Assembly (NCBI RefSeq): GCF_024793895.1 | Contig: NZ_JANUSB010000015.1 | Location: 1,116,001 to 1,180,000, forward strand | DNA length: 64,000 nucleotides | Source of the DNA: Serratia sp. AKBS12 | Lineage (GTDB): Bacteria > Pseudomonadota > Gammaproteobacteria > Enterobacterales > Enterobacteriaceae | Direction of reading: 5' to 3' | Shown: positions 1 through 8,932 of the stretch, piece after piece | How positions within the stretch are numbered: the first letter of the stretch is position 1 | Layout of the letters: every line of letters begins with the position of its first letter | Notes under the pieces: model-generated | Databases searched by the model: none | Told to the model about the DNA's origin: nothing | The model's input: the letters and a program-made list of their open reading frames with translations, nothing else | Position numbers and translations under genes: made by a program

Positions 1-1
1 C

Positions 2-664
2 AATCCGCGCATGACCATTGGCGAAATCATCGCCGAACCTCTGCGAACCTACTATCCGAAGATGCCGCGCCAGGAAGTAAAGGATAAGGTCAAGGCGATG
101 ATGCTAAAGGTCGGGCTGTTGCCAAACCTGATCAACCGTTATCCGCATGAGTTCTCAGGTGGTCAATGCCAGCGTATCGGCATTGCGCGTGCCTTGATAT
201 TAGAGCCGAAACTGGTGATTTGCGATGAGCCGGTTTCCGCCCTCGACGTCTCGATACAGGCGCAGGTGGTGAACCTGTTGCAGCAACTGCAGCGCGAAAT
301 GGGCCTGTCATTGATCTTTATCGCTCACGATCTGGCGGTGGTGAAGCACATTTCCGACCGGGTACTGGTAATGTATCTGGGCCACGCGGTGGAGTTGGGC
401 ACCTACGATGAGGTGTATCAGAACCCGCAGCATCCTTACACCAAGGCGCTGATGTCGGCGGTGCCGATCCCCGATCCGGACAAGGAGCAGGTCAAGCAGA
501 TCCAGTTGCTGGAGGGGGAGTTGCCGTCACCGATCAATCCGCCGTCCGGCTGCGTGTTCCGCACCCGTTGCCCGATTGCCGGGCCCGAGTGTGCCAAAAC
601 GCGGCCGCTGCTGGAGGGCAGTTTCCGACATGCGGTGTCTTGCCTGAAGGTTGATCCGCTGTAA
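2..664 (+). CDS. oppF: Oligopeptide ABC transporter ATP-binding protein OppF (C-terminal part)
   Basis: This is one of the two ATPases of the OppABCDF oligopeptide importer, acting on the cytoplasmic face of the inner membrane. The 5' end lies outside the window, so the Walker A motif is missing. The remaining part shows the ABC signature SGGQCQRIGIARAL, Walker B (LVICDEP) with the D-loop SALD, and the switch histidine in AHDLAVV. It ends in the oligopeptide-transporter C-terminal domain with its cysteine pattern (GCVFRTRCP...EC). The reading frame is open from the first bases, and the first internal Met is not the real start. A strong hairpin terminator follows, fitting the last gene of the opp operon. 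The choice of OppF over OppD rests on the short C-terminal tail and on the neighbouring yciU-clsA, which is the E. coli order. Confidence 0.93.
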   Translation, partial: NPRMTIGEIIAEPLRTYYPKMPRQEVKDKVKAMMLKVGLLPNLINRYPHEFSGGQCQRIGIARALILEPKLVICDEPVSALDVSIQAQVVNLLQQLQREMGLSLIFIAHDLAVVKHISDRVLVMYLGHAVELGTYDEVYQNPQHPYTKALMSAVPIPDPDKEQVKQIQLLEGELPSPINPPSGCVFRTRCPIAGPECAKTRPLLEGSFRHAVSCLKVDPL

Positions 665-680
665 CCACCCGCGAAAAACA

Positions 681-708
681 AAAAACCTGCCGTTTGGCAG
701 GTTTTTTT
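681..708 (+). terminator. Rho-independent terminator of oppF
   Basis: An 8-bp stem (AACCTGCC / GGCAGGTT) with a GTTT loop is followed by a run of seven T. It lies 17 bases after the oppF stop. A run of A on the left side could let it serve the convergent yciU transcript as well. Confidence 0.9.
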
Positions 709-723
709 ATGCGCCAGAGGCGA

Positions 724-1047
724 TTATTCTTTCCACAGAATATGGCACAATTTGTGATCTTTTTCACGGCAGATCAATACGCGGGCATACACGTCGTTGA
801 GCGGTTCGCCGTCGGCGTCGGCCAGGCCGATAACCACTTCGGCAAAGAAGTCCGGGTTCAGATCGTAATCGACGTGTTCCCGCCAGTCTTCGGCCGGATC
901 GTACAGTTCCGCACCGCCGCGTTCTTCAAACTGCAGGTTGAACAGCAGAATATCCGCCGGATCCAGATTGTCGCCGGCCAGCTCCAGGAATATGTCATAT
1001 GCCTGTTCCAGCGTTTCGTCTTCAGTAAGGCGGTTATTCAAGTCCAT
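724..1047 (-). CDS. yciU: YciU family dsDNA-mimic-like acidic protein
   Basis: A 107-residue, strongly acidic protein of the YciU/HI1450 family. The family has been proposed to mimic double-stranded DNA through its negative surface and to bind nucleic-acid-binding proteins; its cellular role is not settled. Asp and Glu are frequent over the whole length ([26 protein letters not shown]) and the C-terminus ends in ILWKE. There is no signal peptide or membrane segment. The gene lies between oppF and clsA as in E. coli. The clsA stop is about 55 bases upstream of its start, so it may be read from the same transcript as clsA. Family assignment is by sequence recognition and synteny; function is inferred from the family. 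Confidence 0.88.
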   Translation of the reverse strand: MDLNNRLTEDETLEQAYDIFLELAGDNLDPADILLFNLQFEERGGAELYDPAEDWREHVDYDLNPDFFAEVVIGLADADGEPLNDVYARVLICREKDHKLCHILWKE

Positions 1048-1103
1048 AAAAAAATCCTGATAACAAATGATTTGGCGTTATTAAACCACGCCCGCCATGC
1101 CAT

Positions 1104-2564
1104 TTACAGCAGCGGACTGAAAAAGTAAAACAACCGTTCGACGATACGATGCCAAAACGGCCGCTTGAGCCACTGCCGGGCTTCCAGCAGTCTGGATCGG
1201 GCGATGTAATCATCCTGTACGCAGGCCAGATCGCTGCCGAAACCGTCATCGTCGATCACCAGGGTGATTTCAAAGTTGAGCCACAGGCTGCGCATGTCGA
1301 GATTTACCGTGCCGACCAGGCTCAGCTGGCCGTCGACCAGTACGCTTTTGGTATGCAGCAGGCCGCCTTCGAATTGGTAAATTTTCACCCCGGCCTCAAG
1401 CAACTCGGAAAAGAACGCGCGACTGGCCCAGCGTACCATCATCGAATCATTGTCGCGCGGTACGATAATGCTTACCTCGACGCCGCGCAGCGCGGCGGTG
1501 CAAATGGCGTGCAGCAAGTCATCGCTCGGAACGAAGTAGGGGGTGGTCATGATCAGTTGCTCACGGGCAGAGTACACCGCGGTCAGCAACGCCTGATGGA
1601 TCATTTCTTCCGGGAAGCCGGGCCCGGAGGCGATCACCTGAATGGTGTGGCCGCTCTCCTGCTCAAATGGCATGATGTTCATGTCCGGCGGCGGCGGTAG
1701 AATGCGCCGGCCGGTTTCAATTTCCCAATCGCAGGCGTAGACAATACCCATGGTGGTGGCTACCGGGCCTTCCATACGCGCCATCAGGTCAATCCATTGG
1801 CCAACGCCGGCGTCCTGCTTGAAGTAACGTGGATCGACCATGTTCATGCTGCCGGTATAGGCAATATAGTTATCAATCAGCACTACTTTGCGGTGCTGGC
1901 GTAAATCCATACGGCGTAGGAAAACGCGCAGCAGATTGACCTTTAGCGCTTCGACCACCTCAATGCCGGCGTTACGCATCATGCCGGGATAGGGGCTGCG
2001 GAAGAACTGCACGCTGCCGGCTGAGTCCAGCAACAGGCGGCAATGGACCCCACGGCGTGCAGCGGCCATCAGGGATTCGGCAACCTGATCGACCAGGCCG
2101 CCCGGTTGCCAGATGTAGAACACCATTTCGATGTTGTGACGCGCCAGTTCGATATCACGGATCAGCGCCTTCAACGTGGAGTCGGTGGTGGTCAGTAACT
2201 GCAACTGATTACCTTTGACGCCGTCGATGCCCTGGCGGCGATCGCAGAGTTGAAACAGCGGACGTGCCACTTCGCTGTATTCGGTGGCGAAAATTCGTCG
2301 ACTTTCTTTCAACTCCTTGAGCCAGCGGGCGGTCGATGGCCACATGGCCTTGGCGCGCTCAGCCCGCCGTTTGCCGAGGTGCAATTCGCCAAACGATAAA
2401 TAAGCCACGATGCCGACCAACGGCAGAATGTAGATAATCAGCAACCACGCCATGGCAGAAGGCACCGCGCGACGCTTCATCAAAATACGCAGTGTGACAC
2501 CGGCAATAAGCAGCCAGTAGCCGAATACCATGAGCCAACTGATTACGGTATAAAATGTTGTCAT
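1104..2564 (-). CDS. clsA: Cardiolipin synthase A
   Basis: ClsA condenses two phosphatidylglycerol molecules to cardiolipin and glycerol in the inner membrane. The 486-residue product has two N-terminal membrane helices (residues about 5-60, with the family string [11 protein letters not shown]) followed by two phospholipase-D-type HKD motifs: [19 protein letters not shown] and [18 protein letters not shown]. The frame stays open a further 42 codons upstream, but the ATG at 2564 gives the E. coli length and N-terminus ([10 protein letters not shown]), so I place the start there. It is followed on the same strand by yciU and is divergent from yciY. Nothing is missing from the catalytic motifs. 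Confidence 0.95.
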   Translation of the reverse strand: MTTFYTVISWLMVFGYWLLIAGVTLRILMKRRAVPSAMAWLLIIYILPLVGIVAYLSFGELHLGKRRAERAKAMWPSTARWLKELKESRRIFATEYSEVARPLFQLCDRRQGIDGVKGNQLQLLTTTDSTLKALIRDIELARHNIEMVFYIWQPGGLVDQVAESLMAAARRGVHCRLLLDSAGSVQFFRSPYPGMMRNAGIEVVEALKVNLLRVFLRRMDLRQHRKVVLIDNYIAYTGSMNMVDPRYFKQDAGVGQWIDLMARMEGPVATTMGIVYACDWEIETGRRILPPPPDMNIMPFEQESGHTIQVIASGPGFPEEMIHQALLTAVYSAREQLIMTTPYFVPSDDLLHAICTAALRGVEVSIIVPRDNDSMMVRWASRAFFSELLEAGVKIYQFEGGLLHTKSVLVDGQLSLVGTVNLDMRSLWLNFEITLVIDDDGFGSDLACVQDDYIARSRLLEARQWLKRPFWHRIVERLFYFFSPLL

Positions 2565-2809
2565 AAAGGCGAAAAATCCCGTTCGCAAACCACCAACGAT
2601 GAGTGTACGCACAGAACGGAAAAGGGGAAACCTTTTCCCAACGGTTAAGTGACATAAATATGATTGCTCTAAGGCACTTGGCGAAAGCAAAAGCGGTACT
2701 TTTGTTTCTGTTGGCCACTGCGAGTCTTAGCGACGCCTGACTTGGATCGTTGGCAGAAAAGTCTATAATGCCGGCGGTTGGCATCGTAAGCAGAAGTGGC
2801 GAAGTAATT

Positions 2810-2986
2810 ATGAGACGCAGTAGAAATGAAGTAGGTCGTTGGCGTATGTTGCGGCAGAGTCAACGCCGTAGACACCGCTGGCTGGAGCGCCAGTCATGTC
2901 ATTACCGGCACATCATTCGCGTGCGGCGGCGATTGGACGATCAGCACCGTCGGGCGTTGCTGTTTACCGTATCCTGCGAATGGTAA
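2810..2986 (+). CDS. yciY: Small basic protein YciY
   Basis: A 58-residue, very Arg-rich protein matching E. coli YciY in its N-terminal half (RSRNEVGRWRMLRQ, then WLERQS). No function is known for this family. The frame extends 20 codons upstream, but the conserved family N-terminus starts at the ATG at 2810. It is divergent from clsA, as in E. coli, and a perfect inverted-repeat terminator follows directly. It is easily missed because it is short and has unusual composition. Confidence 0.72.
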   Translation: MRRSRNEVGRWRMLRQSQRRRHRWLERQSCHYRHIIRVRRRLDDQHRRALLFTVSCEW

Positions 2987-2990
2987 GACT

Positions 2991-3016
2991 AAAACAGTCC
3001 CTGCGGGGACTGTTTT
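2991..3016. terminator. Bidirectional terminator between yciY and the convergent efflux gene
   Basis: A perfect 11-bp stem AAAACAGTCCC / GGGACTGTTTT has a TGC loop, with an A run on one side and a T run on the other. It sits between two convergent genes and can serve both strands. Confidence 0.88.
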
Positions 3017-3029
3017 GTTGTTTGCCGAT

Positions 3030-4502
3030 TCATTTGCGCATGATGTAGCTGAGTGCTGCGCATCCCAGAGCCATCAGCAGCGCGGCCGCCGTCAACACGG
3101 CAACAAAGGCCCTATCGAAGGCGGCACGCGCCAGGCCGAGCAGTTGAGCGGCCTGTTCCGTGCTCATTGCCCATGCCAGACGCAGTGCTTCATCCAGACT
3201 GTCATACGCCAGACGGGAGACCGGCATATCGGTCGGTAGATGCAAACTGTGGCTATAGATTGCCGTCATTAGTCCCCCCAGCAACGTCACACCCAATACG
3301 CCGCCCAATTCGTAGGCAACGTCTTCAATCGACGCCGCCATGCCGGACTTTTCTTCCGGGGCGTTGAGCATGATGGCGGTTGACGCGGCGGTAATTGCGC
3401 CCCCGAGACCAAAACCGGCAACAAACAGCCATGTCAGTTGCCACAGCGGCGAGGACTGGTGGCACCACACCAGGCCGACAAAGGCGACGGTAGTCAGCGC
3501 ACAGCCGCTCAGAATCAGGCGTGATTCTCCAAAGCGCGGCAGTAGCAGGCCCGCCAGCGGACCGGCCAACGCCGATGCCAGTGGGATTGGCAAAATAAAC
3601 AGCCCGGCCTGCAATGGGGTCAGGCCGTTGACCAACTGCAAACGTTGGCTTAGCACCAGTTCGACGCCGACCAAGGCTACCATTGACAGAATGGCCACGG
3701 ATACGCCGCCGGCGAACAACCGGTTATGAAACAGCGTGAAGTCGATCATTGGAAATTCGGCACGTCGTTGACGTCGCACGAACAGCGTCAGGAACACTAT
3801 GCCCAGCGCGCCGGCACAAACCAGAGCGACCAGAGACGGTTGGCTTTTACTGAGCTCTTTCAGCGCGTAAATGGTGCCAACCAGACCGATCATGATTTGC
3901 AGGGAGCCGATGATGTCATAGGGGCGTTTATTATCCCCACCGCAGTGCGGAATCAGCCACCAGGCGAAGGGTAATACCGCTAAGACCACCGGTACGTTGA
4001 TCAGGAACACCGAACCCCACCAGAAATACTCCAGCAACATGCCGCCAACCACCGGACCGACCGCCGCACCGCCCGACGCCACCGCAGCCCAGATGCCGAT
4101 TGCCAGGGCGCGTTCCCGCGGTTGGCAAAACACATGGCGTACGATAGATAAAGTGGCGGGCATCATCATTGCCGCACCAACGGCCAAAAAGGCGCGGGCT
4201 GCGATCAACCACTCGGCGCTGATGGAAAAGGCGGCGCATAGAGAGGCGAGGGCGAATACCGGCAACCCGGCGATAAACATTTTTTTATGGCCAATACGGT
4301 CGCTGAGCATGCCGGCGCCCGGCAGCAGGCCGGCCACCACCAACGGATAAGCATTTACGATCCATAATTTTTCTGACGCGCTGGCGTCGAGCGCCTGTGT
4401 CAAACGTGGCAAGGCGGTATACAGCACCGTCATGTCGATGATGATCAAAAAAAGTGCGGTGGAGACCATCGCCAGGATCAACCAGCGATTATTTGCATGC
4501 AT
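3030..4502 (-). CDS. smvA: DHA2-family MFS multidrug efflux protein, SmvA-like
   Basis: A 490-residue inner-membrane proton-driven drug exporter of the 14-helix DHA2 group. The characteristic first helix with IDMTVL, the loop motif GMLSDRIGHKK (motif A) and the GPVVGG region after helix 5 are visible. A later segment, AYELGGVLGV, matches SmvA (methyl viologen, acriflavine and quaternary ammonium export). The whole protein is hydrophobic with no soluble domain. A TetR-type regulator is transcribed divergently, the arrangement described for smvA/smvR. In E. coli this position carries other genes, so the pair is an addition to the backbone. EmrB-type paralogues are the main alternative; family placement is secure, the substrate is not. 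Confidence 0.8.
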   Translation of the reverse strand: MHANNRWLILAMVSTALFLIIIDMTVLYTALPRLTQALDASASEKLWIVNAYPLVVAGLLPGAGMLSDRIGHKKMFIAGLPVFALASLCAAFSISAEWLIAARAFLAVGAAMMMPATLSIVRHVFCQPRERALAIGIWAAVASGGAAVGPVVGGMLLEYFWWGSVFLINVPVVLAVLPFAWWLIPHCGGDNKRPYDIIGSLQIMIGLVGTIYALKELSKSQPSLVALVCAGALGIVFLTLFVRRQRRAEFPMIDFTLFHNRLFAGGVSVAILSMVALVGVELVLSQRLQLVNGLTPLQAGLFILPIPLASALAGPLAGLLLPRFGESRLILSGCALTTVAFVGLVWCHQSSPLWQLTWLFVAGFGLGGAITAASTAIMLNAPEEKSGMAASIEDVAYELGGVLGVTLLGGLMTAIYSHSLHLPTDMPVSRLAYDSLDEALRLAWAMSTEQAAQLLGLARAAFDRAFVAVLTAAALLMALGCAALSYIMRK

Positions 4503-4597
4503 AATAACGTCCTAATAGCAGGAGACAGCGCGAACCCTATCGTCGCTGGGCGCTGAGCCATGGCCATCGGCCACGGTTAACGATTATAATATAAATC

Positions 4598-4607
4598 CAT
4601 ACGTATG
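4598..4607. promoter_or_regulatory. Candidate operator of the TetR-type regulator
   Basis: A perfect 10-bp palindrome, CATACGTATG, lies in the 128-base gap between the divergent efflux and regulator genes, 24 bases before the regulator ATG. TetR-family proteins usually bind such palindromes between divergent genes and repress both. Binding is inferred from position and symmetry only. Confidence 0.5.
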
Positions 4608-4630
4608 TATTGAAAAGAGGGTATTCCCTA

Positions 4631-5182
4631 ATGGGACGTCAACGAAGCATCGATCGCGACCGGGTGTTGGATGCCGCCGAAGAGATCGTGGCCACTCAGG
4701 GAGCGGCAGGACTGACCATCGATTCCGTTGCCAAAGCAATGGGGATTTCCAAAGGGGGCGTACAGTATTGTTTTGGCAATAAGGATGCGCTGATTGATGC
4801 GATGTTTGAACGTTGGGGCAAGGCGTATGATGCGGTTTTCGCTCAGATAGCCGGTAGCGATCCTTCGCCGCTAACCAGGGTGCAGGCGCATATGCAGGCG
4901 ACATGCAGCTCCGATCAGGCCTCGAGCGCCAAAGCCGCCGGGCTGATGGCTACGCTGATACAAACGCCGCAACATCTTGACAGCACTCGCGAATGGTATC
5001 GTGGGCGCATTGAACAACTGGATGTCACCAGTGAGCAGGGCAAGCGTGCCCGCCTGGCTTTCCTGGCCACTGAAGGGGCGTTTATGCTGCGATTTTTTGG
5101 CCTGATGGAGATCGATCAGCAACAGTGGGAGGCGATGTTTGCCGATATGCAACGCTACCTCCTTGCCGCTAAGGAAGAATAA
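4631..5182 (+). CDS. TetR/AcrR family repressor (SmvR-like)
   Basis: A 183-residue regulator with an N-terminal TetR helix-turn-helix: residues about 9-55 contain VLDAAEEIVATQGAAGLTI and the recognition region MGISKGGVQYCFGNKDALID. The C-terminal ligand domain is helical. The frame can be read from a TTG at 4610, but the ATG at 4631 has AAGAGGG ten bases upstream and fits family N-termini, so I use it. Divergent placement next to the efflux gene and the palindrome between them suggest that it represses the pump until a cationic drug binds. The name smvR is plausible but not proven. Confidence 0.85.
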   Translation: MGRQRSIDRDRVLDAAEEIVATQGAAGLTIDSVAKAMGISKGGVQYCFGNKDALIDAMFERWGKAYDAVFAQIAGSDPSPLTRVQAHMQATCSSDQASSAKAAGLMATLIQTPQHLDSTREWYRGRIEQLDVTSEQGKRARLAFLATEGAFMLRFFGLMEIDQQQWEAMFADMQRYLLAAKEE

Positions 5183-5275
5183 CCAACGTTACCCTATGCC
5201 TATCGCACTGATAGCTGGCGAGAGAAATGGCTGACGGTTAAGGTAATCGGACAAAATATTCCCTCGAAGACCTTG

Positions 5276-5303
5276 GCCAGCGACCTCCGCGCTGGCTTTT
5301 TTT
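5276..5303 (+). terminator. Terminator after the TetR gene
   Basis: A 7-bp GC-rich stem GCCAGCG / CGCTGGC with a 7-base loop is followed by seven T. It lies about 95 bases after the regulator stop and just before the convergent yciI stop. Confidence 0.82.
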
Positions 5304-5307
5304 GTGC

Positions 5308-5604
5308 TCAGAATACCTGTTTGAACGGTTTGACTACCACCTCGCCATACACGCCTGCGGCGACGTAGGGATCTTGCTGGGCCCAGGCCTGAGCCGCTGC
5401 CAGAGAGGCAAATTCGGCGATCACCGTTGAACCGGTGAAACCCGCAGTACCGGGATCGTTGCTGTCGATAGCCGGGTTGGGGCCGGCTACCAGCAAACGG
5501 CCTTCGTCACGTAGGGCCTGCAGTCGGGCAAGATGGGCCGGGCGAACCGACAGGCGGTTTTCCAGCGAGCCTGGTACGTCTTGTGCATAGATCAGATAAA
5601 GCAT
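5308..5604 (-). CDS. yciI: YciI family protein
   Basis: A 98-residue small soluble protein of the YciI family (dimeric ferredoxin-like alpha+beta fold, related to chlorite dismutase-like and muconolactone isomerase-like barrels). Family features are the N-terminus MLYLIYAQD, the RPAHLARLQ helix, the HxD-equivalent region and the DPYVAAGVY turn near residue 80. The biochemical role of YciI is unresolved. In E. coli yciI is next to tonB; here queH has been inserted between them. It has its own start at an ATG with no competing upstream start. Confidence 0.9.
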   Translation of the reverse strand: MLYLIYAQDVPGSLENRLSVRPAHLARLQALRDEGRLLVAGPNPAIDSNDPGTAGFTGSTVIAEFASLAAAQAWAQQDPYVAAGVYGEVVVKPFKQVF

Positions 5605-5771
5605 TTTTCACCTTTAAAATCATTGCCATACAACGGTAAAAACAAAGTAGCGCAAAATGGGCATCAAGGAAACCGTTTTTGCCGTGGCCGGCGCTTATGC
5701 CTTGAAGCGACTACCCTTTATTCGTATAGTGCCGAGCGCATGATGGACACCATAAATCAAAGGGTAGCGAA

Positions 5772-6425
5772 ATGACGGAACTGGTCAGAGAACAACTTCA
5801 TCTGCCGGAAGGCAAGCGCAAATTGCTGCTGCATTCCTGCTGCGCGCCATGCTCTGGCGAAGTGATGGAAGCGATACAGGCATCCGGCATCGATTACGCC
5901 ATTTTCTTTTATAACCCGAACATTCATCCGCAAAAAGAGTATCTGCTGCGCAAAGAGGAAAATATTCGTTTCGCTCGGGAGCATGGGGTGCCAATTATTG
6001 ACGCTGACTATGATACCGACAATTGGTTTGCCCGTGCGAAGGGCATGGAAAACGAACCTGAGCGCGGTATCCGCTGCACCATGTGCTTTGACATGCGCTT
6101 TGAGCGCACGGCGCTGTATGCCCATGAACACGGTTATGACACCATTTCCAGTTCGCTCGGCATATCCCGCTGGAAGAATATGCAGCAAATCACCGACTGC
6201 GGTATTCGCGCGGCCGCGCCGTATCCCGAGCTGGTGTATTGGGACTATAACTGGCGTAAAAAGGGCGGCGCTTCACGAATGATCGAGATCAGCAAACGCG
6301 AGCGCTTTTATCAACAGGAATACTGCGGCTGCGTTTATTCCCTGCGTGATACCAACCTGCACCGCAAAGCGCAGGGACGGCCATTGATCAAACTTGGCGT
6401 GTTGTATTACGGCGATGATGAATAA
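5772..6425 (+). CDS. queH: Epoxyqueuosine reductase QueH
   Basis: QueH carries out the last step of queuosine synthesis, reducing epoxyqueuosine to queuosine in tRNA wobble position 34, and is the non-homologous replacement of the cobalamin-dependent QueG. The 217-residue protein has the DUF208 cysteine motifs: SCCAPCSG near residue 22-29, RCTMCFDMR near residue 100, and EYCGCVYS near residue 180; the adjacent cysteines bind a 4Fe-4S cluster and a metal. GGGTAG precedes the ATG at a suitable distance. It lies alone between yciI and tonB with its own terminator. This is a difference from E. coli, which relies on queG; whether queG is also present cannot be seen here. Confidence 0.93.
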   Translation: MTELVREQLHLPEGKRKLLLHSCCAPCSGEVMEAIQASGIDYAIFFYNPNIHPQKEYLLRKEENIRFAREHGVPIIDADYDTDNWFARAKGMENEPERGIRCTMCFDMRFERTALYAHEHGYDTISSSLGISRWKNMQQITDCGIRAAAPYPELVYWDYNWRKKGGASRMIEISKRERFYQQEYCGCVYSLRDTNLHRKAQGRPLIKLGVLYYGDDE

Positions 6426-6445
6426 GCCGAACGCCCTGACAGAAC

Positions 6446-6467
6446 AACCCGCTGCGGCGGGTTTTTT
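6446..6467 (+). terminator. Terminator of queH
   Basis: A 7-bp stem AACCCGC / GCGGGTT with loop TGCG is followed by T4 and lies about 20 bases after the queH stop. Confidence 0.88.
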
Positions 6468-6610
6468 ATCGTGTTGAATCGGTACCATCAAGGTTAAAAA
6501 TTGGTGTATTGGTGGCAATAAAAGCGCATGGAAAGTTAATGTTTTTGGGGCTCGTAGCAGCTAAAACGACGAAACATGCCGATTGAAGCGATAGTTTGTC
6601 TTTCGTTATT

Positions 6611-6629
6611 GAATATGATTGCTATTTGC
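6611..6629. promoter_or_regulatory. Candidate Fur box upstream of tonB
   Basis: GAATATGATTGCTATTTGC matches the 19-bp Fur consensus GATAATGATAATCATTATC at 11 positions, including the central ATGAT. It lies 36 bases before the tonB start. Iron repression of tonB by Fur is established in E. coli; the site call itself is inference from similarity and position. Confidence 0.45.
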
Positions 6630-6665
6630 ATTTAAACTTGGCGAACCAGAGGAAACAGAATCATT

Positions 6666-7418
6666 ATGCCGCTAAAAAAGATGTTCCTTATTCGCCGTTT
6701 GTCAGTGCCGATTGTCCTCTCCGTTGGCTTGCACAGTGCCTTGGTTGCCGCGTTGCTCTATGCGTCCGTCAAGGAAATGATGGATTTGCCGAAACCGGAG
6801 GACGCGCCTATCAGCGTCATGATGGTCGATACCGCCGCCTTGGCCGAGCCTCCGCCGCCGGCTCCAGCACAGTCGGAGCCGGAGCCAGAAGTACAGCCGG
6901 AGCCGGAGCCGGAGCCAGAACCGATTCCTGAGCCGCCTCCGGTACCCAAGGCAATTCCAAAACCAGAGCCGGTGAAGCCGAAACCGAAGCCAAAGCCCAA
7001 GCCGAAGATCGAAAAACCATTGAAGCGCGAACCGAAGAAGGCTGAGCCGCGTGAACCGTCGCCGTTTGAAAACGATGCGCCGACAAAACCGGTTGCCAAA
7101 GCGCCGGTGAAACAGGCTCCAACCGCACCGGTGACCGGTAATTCGCACAATCAGGGGCCAAAGCCGCTGAACCGCGTTGCTCCGTTATACCCGGCGCGTG
7201 CGCAAGCGTTACAGATTGAAGGGCGAGTCAGAGTGCAGTTTGACGTAGATAGCGATGGTCGCCTCAGCAACGTGCGCATCTTGTCCGCGCAACCGCGCAA
7301 CATGTTTGAGCGGGAAGTGAAGCAGGCGATGCGCAGATGGCGCTATGAAGCCAAAGAGGGCAAGGATCTTATCGTCAACATTCAGTTCAAACTGGATGGC
7401 AGCGCTTCACTGGACTGA
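6666..7418 (+). CDS. tonB: Energy-transducing protein TonB
   Basis: TonB couples the proton-motive force, via ExbB-ExbD, to outer-membrane receptors for siderophores and vitamin B12. The 250-residue protein has one N-terminal signal-anchor helix (about residues 12-34, with the conserved [13 protein letters not shown] region). A long periplasmic proline-rich arm follows, first Glu-Pro repeats (about residues 75-95) and then Lys-Pro repeats (about 100-125). The C-terminal receptor-contact domain contains LYPARAQ and [13 protein letters not shown]. Length and order match the family. A candidate Fur box lies just upstream, and a strong bidirectional terminator separates it from yciA. The repeats make the other five frames look open and repetitive; those are not genes. 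Confidence 0.96.
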   Translation: MPLKKMFLIRRLSVPIVLSVGLHSALVAALLYASVKEMMDLPKPEDAPISVMMVDTAALAEPPPPAPAQSEPEPEVQPEPEPEPEPIPEPPPVPKAIPKPEPVKPKPKPKPKPKIEKPLKREPKKAEPREPSPFENDAPTKPVAKAPVKQAPTAPVTGNSHNQGPKPLNRVAPLYPARAQALQIEGRVRVQFDVDSDGRLSNVRILSAQPRNMFEREVKQAMRRWRYEAKEGKDLIVNIQFKLDGSASLD

Positions 7419-7438
7419 TACTTACTCGGCTGCAAATG

Positions 7439-7468
7439 AAAAGGGTCGCGATTATCGCGACCCTTTTT
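7439..7468. terminator. Bidirectional terminator between tonB and yciA
   Basis: A 13-bp perfect stem AAAAGGGTCGCGA / TCGCGACCCTTTT with loop TTA is flanked by A and T runs and lies between convergent stop codons. Confidence 0.93.
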
Positions 7469-7485
7469 ACTGTCTGGCAGTCAGG

Positions 7486-7914
7486 CTATTCGGCAAAACC
7501 GACGCGGAAGTTGCGCTTGCCGTCAGGTAACGCGCGCGAGTTGCCCTCGTCATCGACCGCAACATAGGTAAATACCGCTTCGGTAGCGCGATAGCGTTGA
7601 CCGATCGGTGCGGAAGAAACCTTCTTTACCCATACTTCGACGTTAATGGTAATGGAACTGCGACCGGTGCGGATGCATTGCGCGTAGCAACATACTACGT
7701 CACCGACGGCAACGGGCTTTAGAAAAGTCATGCCGTCAACGCGTACCGTGACCACACGGCCCTCGGCAATCTCTTTCGCCTGAATGGCACCGCCGATATC
7801 CATCTGCGACATCAGCCAGCCGCCAAAAATATCGCCGTTGGCGTTGGTATCTGCCGGCATCGCCAGCGTGCGCAGTACCAGTTCTCCACTGGGTAAAGGT
7901 CGTTGTTGTGTCAT
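7486..7914 (-). CDS. yciA: Acyl-CoA thioesterase YciA
   Basis: A 142-residue cytoplasmic hotdog-fold thioesterase that hydrolyses a broad range of acyl-CoAs. The active-site region NANGDIFGGWLMSQMD (residues about 24-39) holds the catalytic Asn/Asp and the FGGWLM helix typical of the YciA/BACH group. The conserved strand TVRVDGMTFLKPV follows. It is the first of the minus-strand yciA/yciB/yciC group relative to tonB, as in E. coli, with 75 bases to yciB. There is no sign of truncation. Confidence 0.94.
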   Translation of the reverse strand: MTQQRPLPSGELVLRTLAMPADTNANGDIFGGWLMSQMDIGGAIQAKEIAEGRVVTVRVDGMTFLKPVAVGDVVCCYAQCIRTGRSSITINVEVWVKKVSSAPIGQRYRATEAVFTYVAVDDEGNSRALPDGKRNFRVGFAE

Positions 7915-7989
7915 AGCTGTCTGCTTTTTGAGAAATGGATCACATTATACTGCCCGCGGCAACGGCAACGGGCATTAACAAATTTGTAA

Positions 7990-8529
7990 CTATTTTTTCT
8001 GTTCTTCGGGCATGTGCTTATAAATATAGACGCCGCTCAGCAAGGTGAACACCAGCGTCAATGCGGTCAGGCCAAACACTTTGAAATTGACCCAGACGCT
8101 TTGCGGCAGCCAAAAGGCGACGTAAATATTGGCCAGACCGCAGGCCAGGAAGAACAGCGCCCAAGCCAGATTGAGGCTGTTCCACACCCCTTGCGGCAGC
8201 GTCAGTTCTTTACCCAGCATGCGCTGGATCAGCGGTTTCTTCAGCACCAGTTGACTGACCAGTAATGCCAGTGCGAACAGCGCGTAAATGACTGTGACCT
8301 TCCATTTAATAAACAAATCATTATGGAAAACCAGGGTTAAAGTGCCAAATACCGCCACCATGACGAAGGTGATCAGCGTCATTTTCTCGACCTTGCGGTA
8401 TTTAACCCAGGTGAAGACCAGCGCCAGTGCGGTGGCGACGATCAGCGCACCGGAAGCGACATAAATATCGTAGAGCTTGTAAAAAGCAAAAAAAACAATC
8501 AGCGGGAGGAAATCAAGAAACTGCTTCAT
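7990..8529 (-). CDS. yciB: Septation protein A / inner-membrane protein YciB
   Basis: A 179-residue polytopic membrane protein (YciB, formerly IspA/IspZ) with about five helices. In E. coli it interacts with elongation and division complexes and affects envelope integrity. The family N-terminus [23 protein letters not shown] and the motif [10 protein letters not shown] (about residue 100) are present, followed by the conserved [12 protein letters not shown] stretch. The cytoplasmic C-terminus is KHMPEEQKK. In E. coli it lies directly behind yciC. Here about 400 bases without a clear gene and a terminator separate the two, so yciB must have its own promoter. Confidence 0.94.
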   Translation of the reverse strand: MKQFLDFLPLIVFFAFYKLYDIYVASGALIVATALALVFTWVKYRKVEKMTLITFVMVAVFGTLTLVFHNDLFIKWKVTVIYALFALALLVSQLVLKKPLIQRMLGKELTLPQGVWNSLNLAWALFFLACGLANIYVAFWLPQSVWVNFKVFGLTALTLVFTLLSGVYIYKHMPEEQKK

Positions 8530-8932
8530 AAATCAATCCATCATCTATTCATCGGTCGACTATACCGGATTCGGCCAGATCTGTGTACCGCGGCAAGCTG
8601 TCGATTATCGGCGTTTGGCGGCAGAATTTCTGCCGGTTTGGCAAGAATTTGCATGAATTTACCTAGCGTCGTCGCTGATACTGTGGGCCGCACGATATAC
8701 CCAATAATAATCAGATCGTGCCGCGTGGCAACGTCGGCTAACGCAGGGCCGTTTTCTGGGCGCTGCTTCAACACCGATGGCTGTCGCTACCAATGGCAAA
8801 GTGGCGGCGCAAACTGTGGCAGGAGAACTCGCCGAGGGGCAGACGCTCTGGTGTTGACGTTGGTATTGCTTCGGGCGGCAATACAATAAAAAGGGCACGC
8901 CGTGGCGTGCCCTTGTGCAAGTCTGTTGTTTA
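8530..8932. other. 403-base stretch between yciB and yciC without a confident gene
   Basis: Both strands contain short open frames of 77-83 codons here, but none has a convincing ribosome binding site, family match or consistent codon pattern. The minus strand should hold the yciB promoter close to 8530-8600. The yciC terminator occupies 8891-8914. The rest could be the decayed remains of a gene inserted in the yciCBA group; I cannot name it. Confidence 0.4.
8888..8914 (-). terminator. Terminator of yciC
   Basis: An 11-bp perfect stem AAGGGCACGCC / GGCGTGCCCTT with a 2-base loop. On the minus strand it is followed by T residues and lies 19 bases after the yciC stop. Confidence 0.85.

Noticed and set aside
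6702-7161. Long repetitive open frames on the minus strand rich in Arg/Leu or Gly/Ser
   Set aside because: They are antisense shadows of the Glu-Pro and Lys-Pro repeats of tonB, with no start signals of their own.
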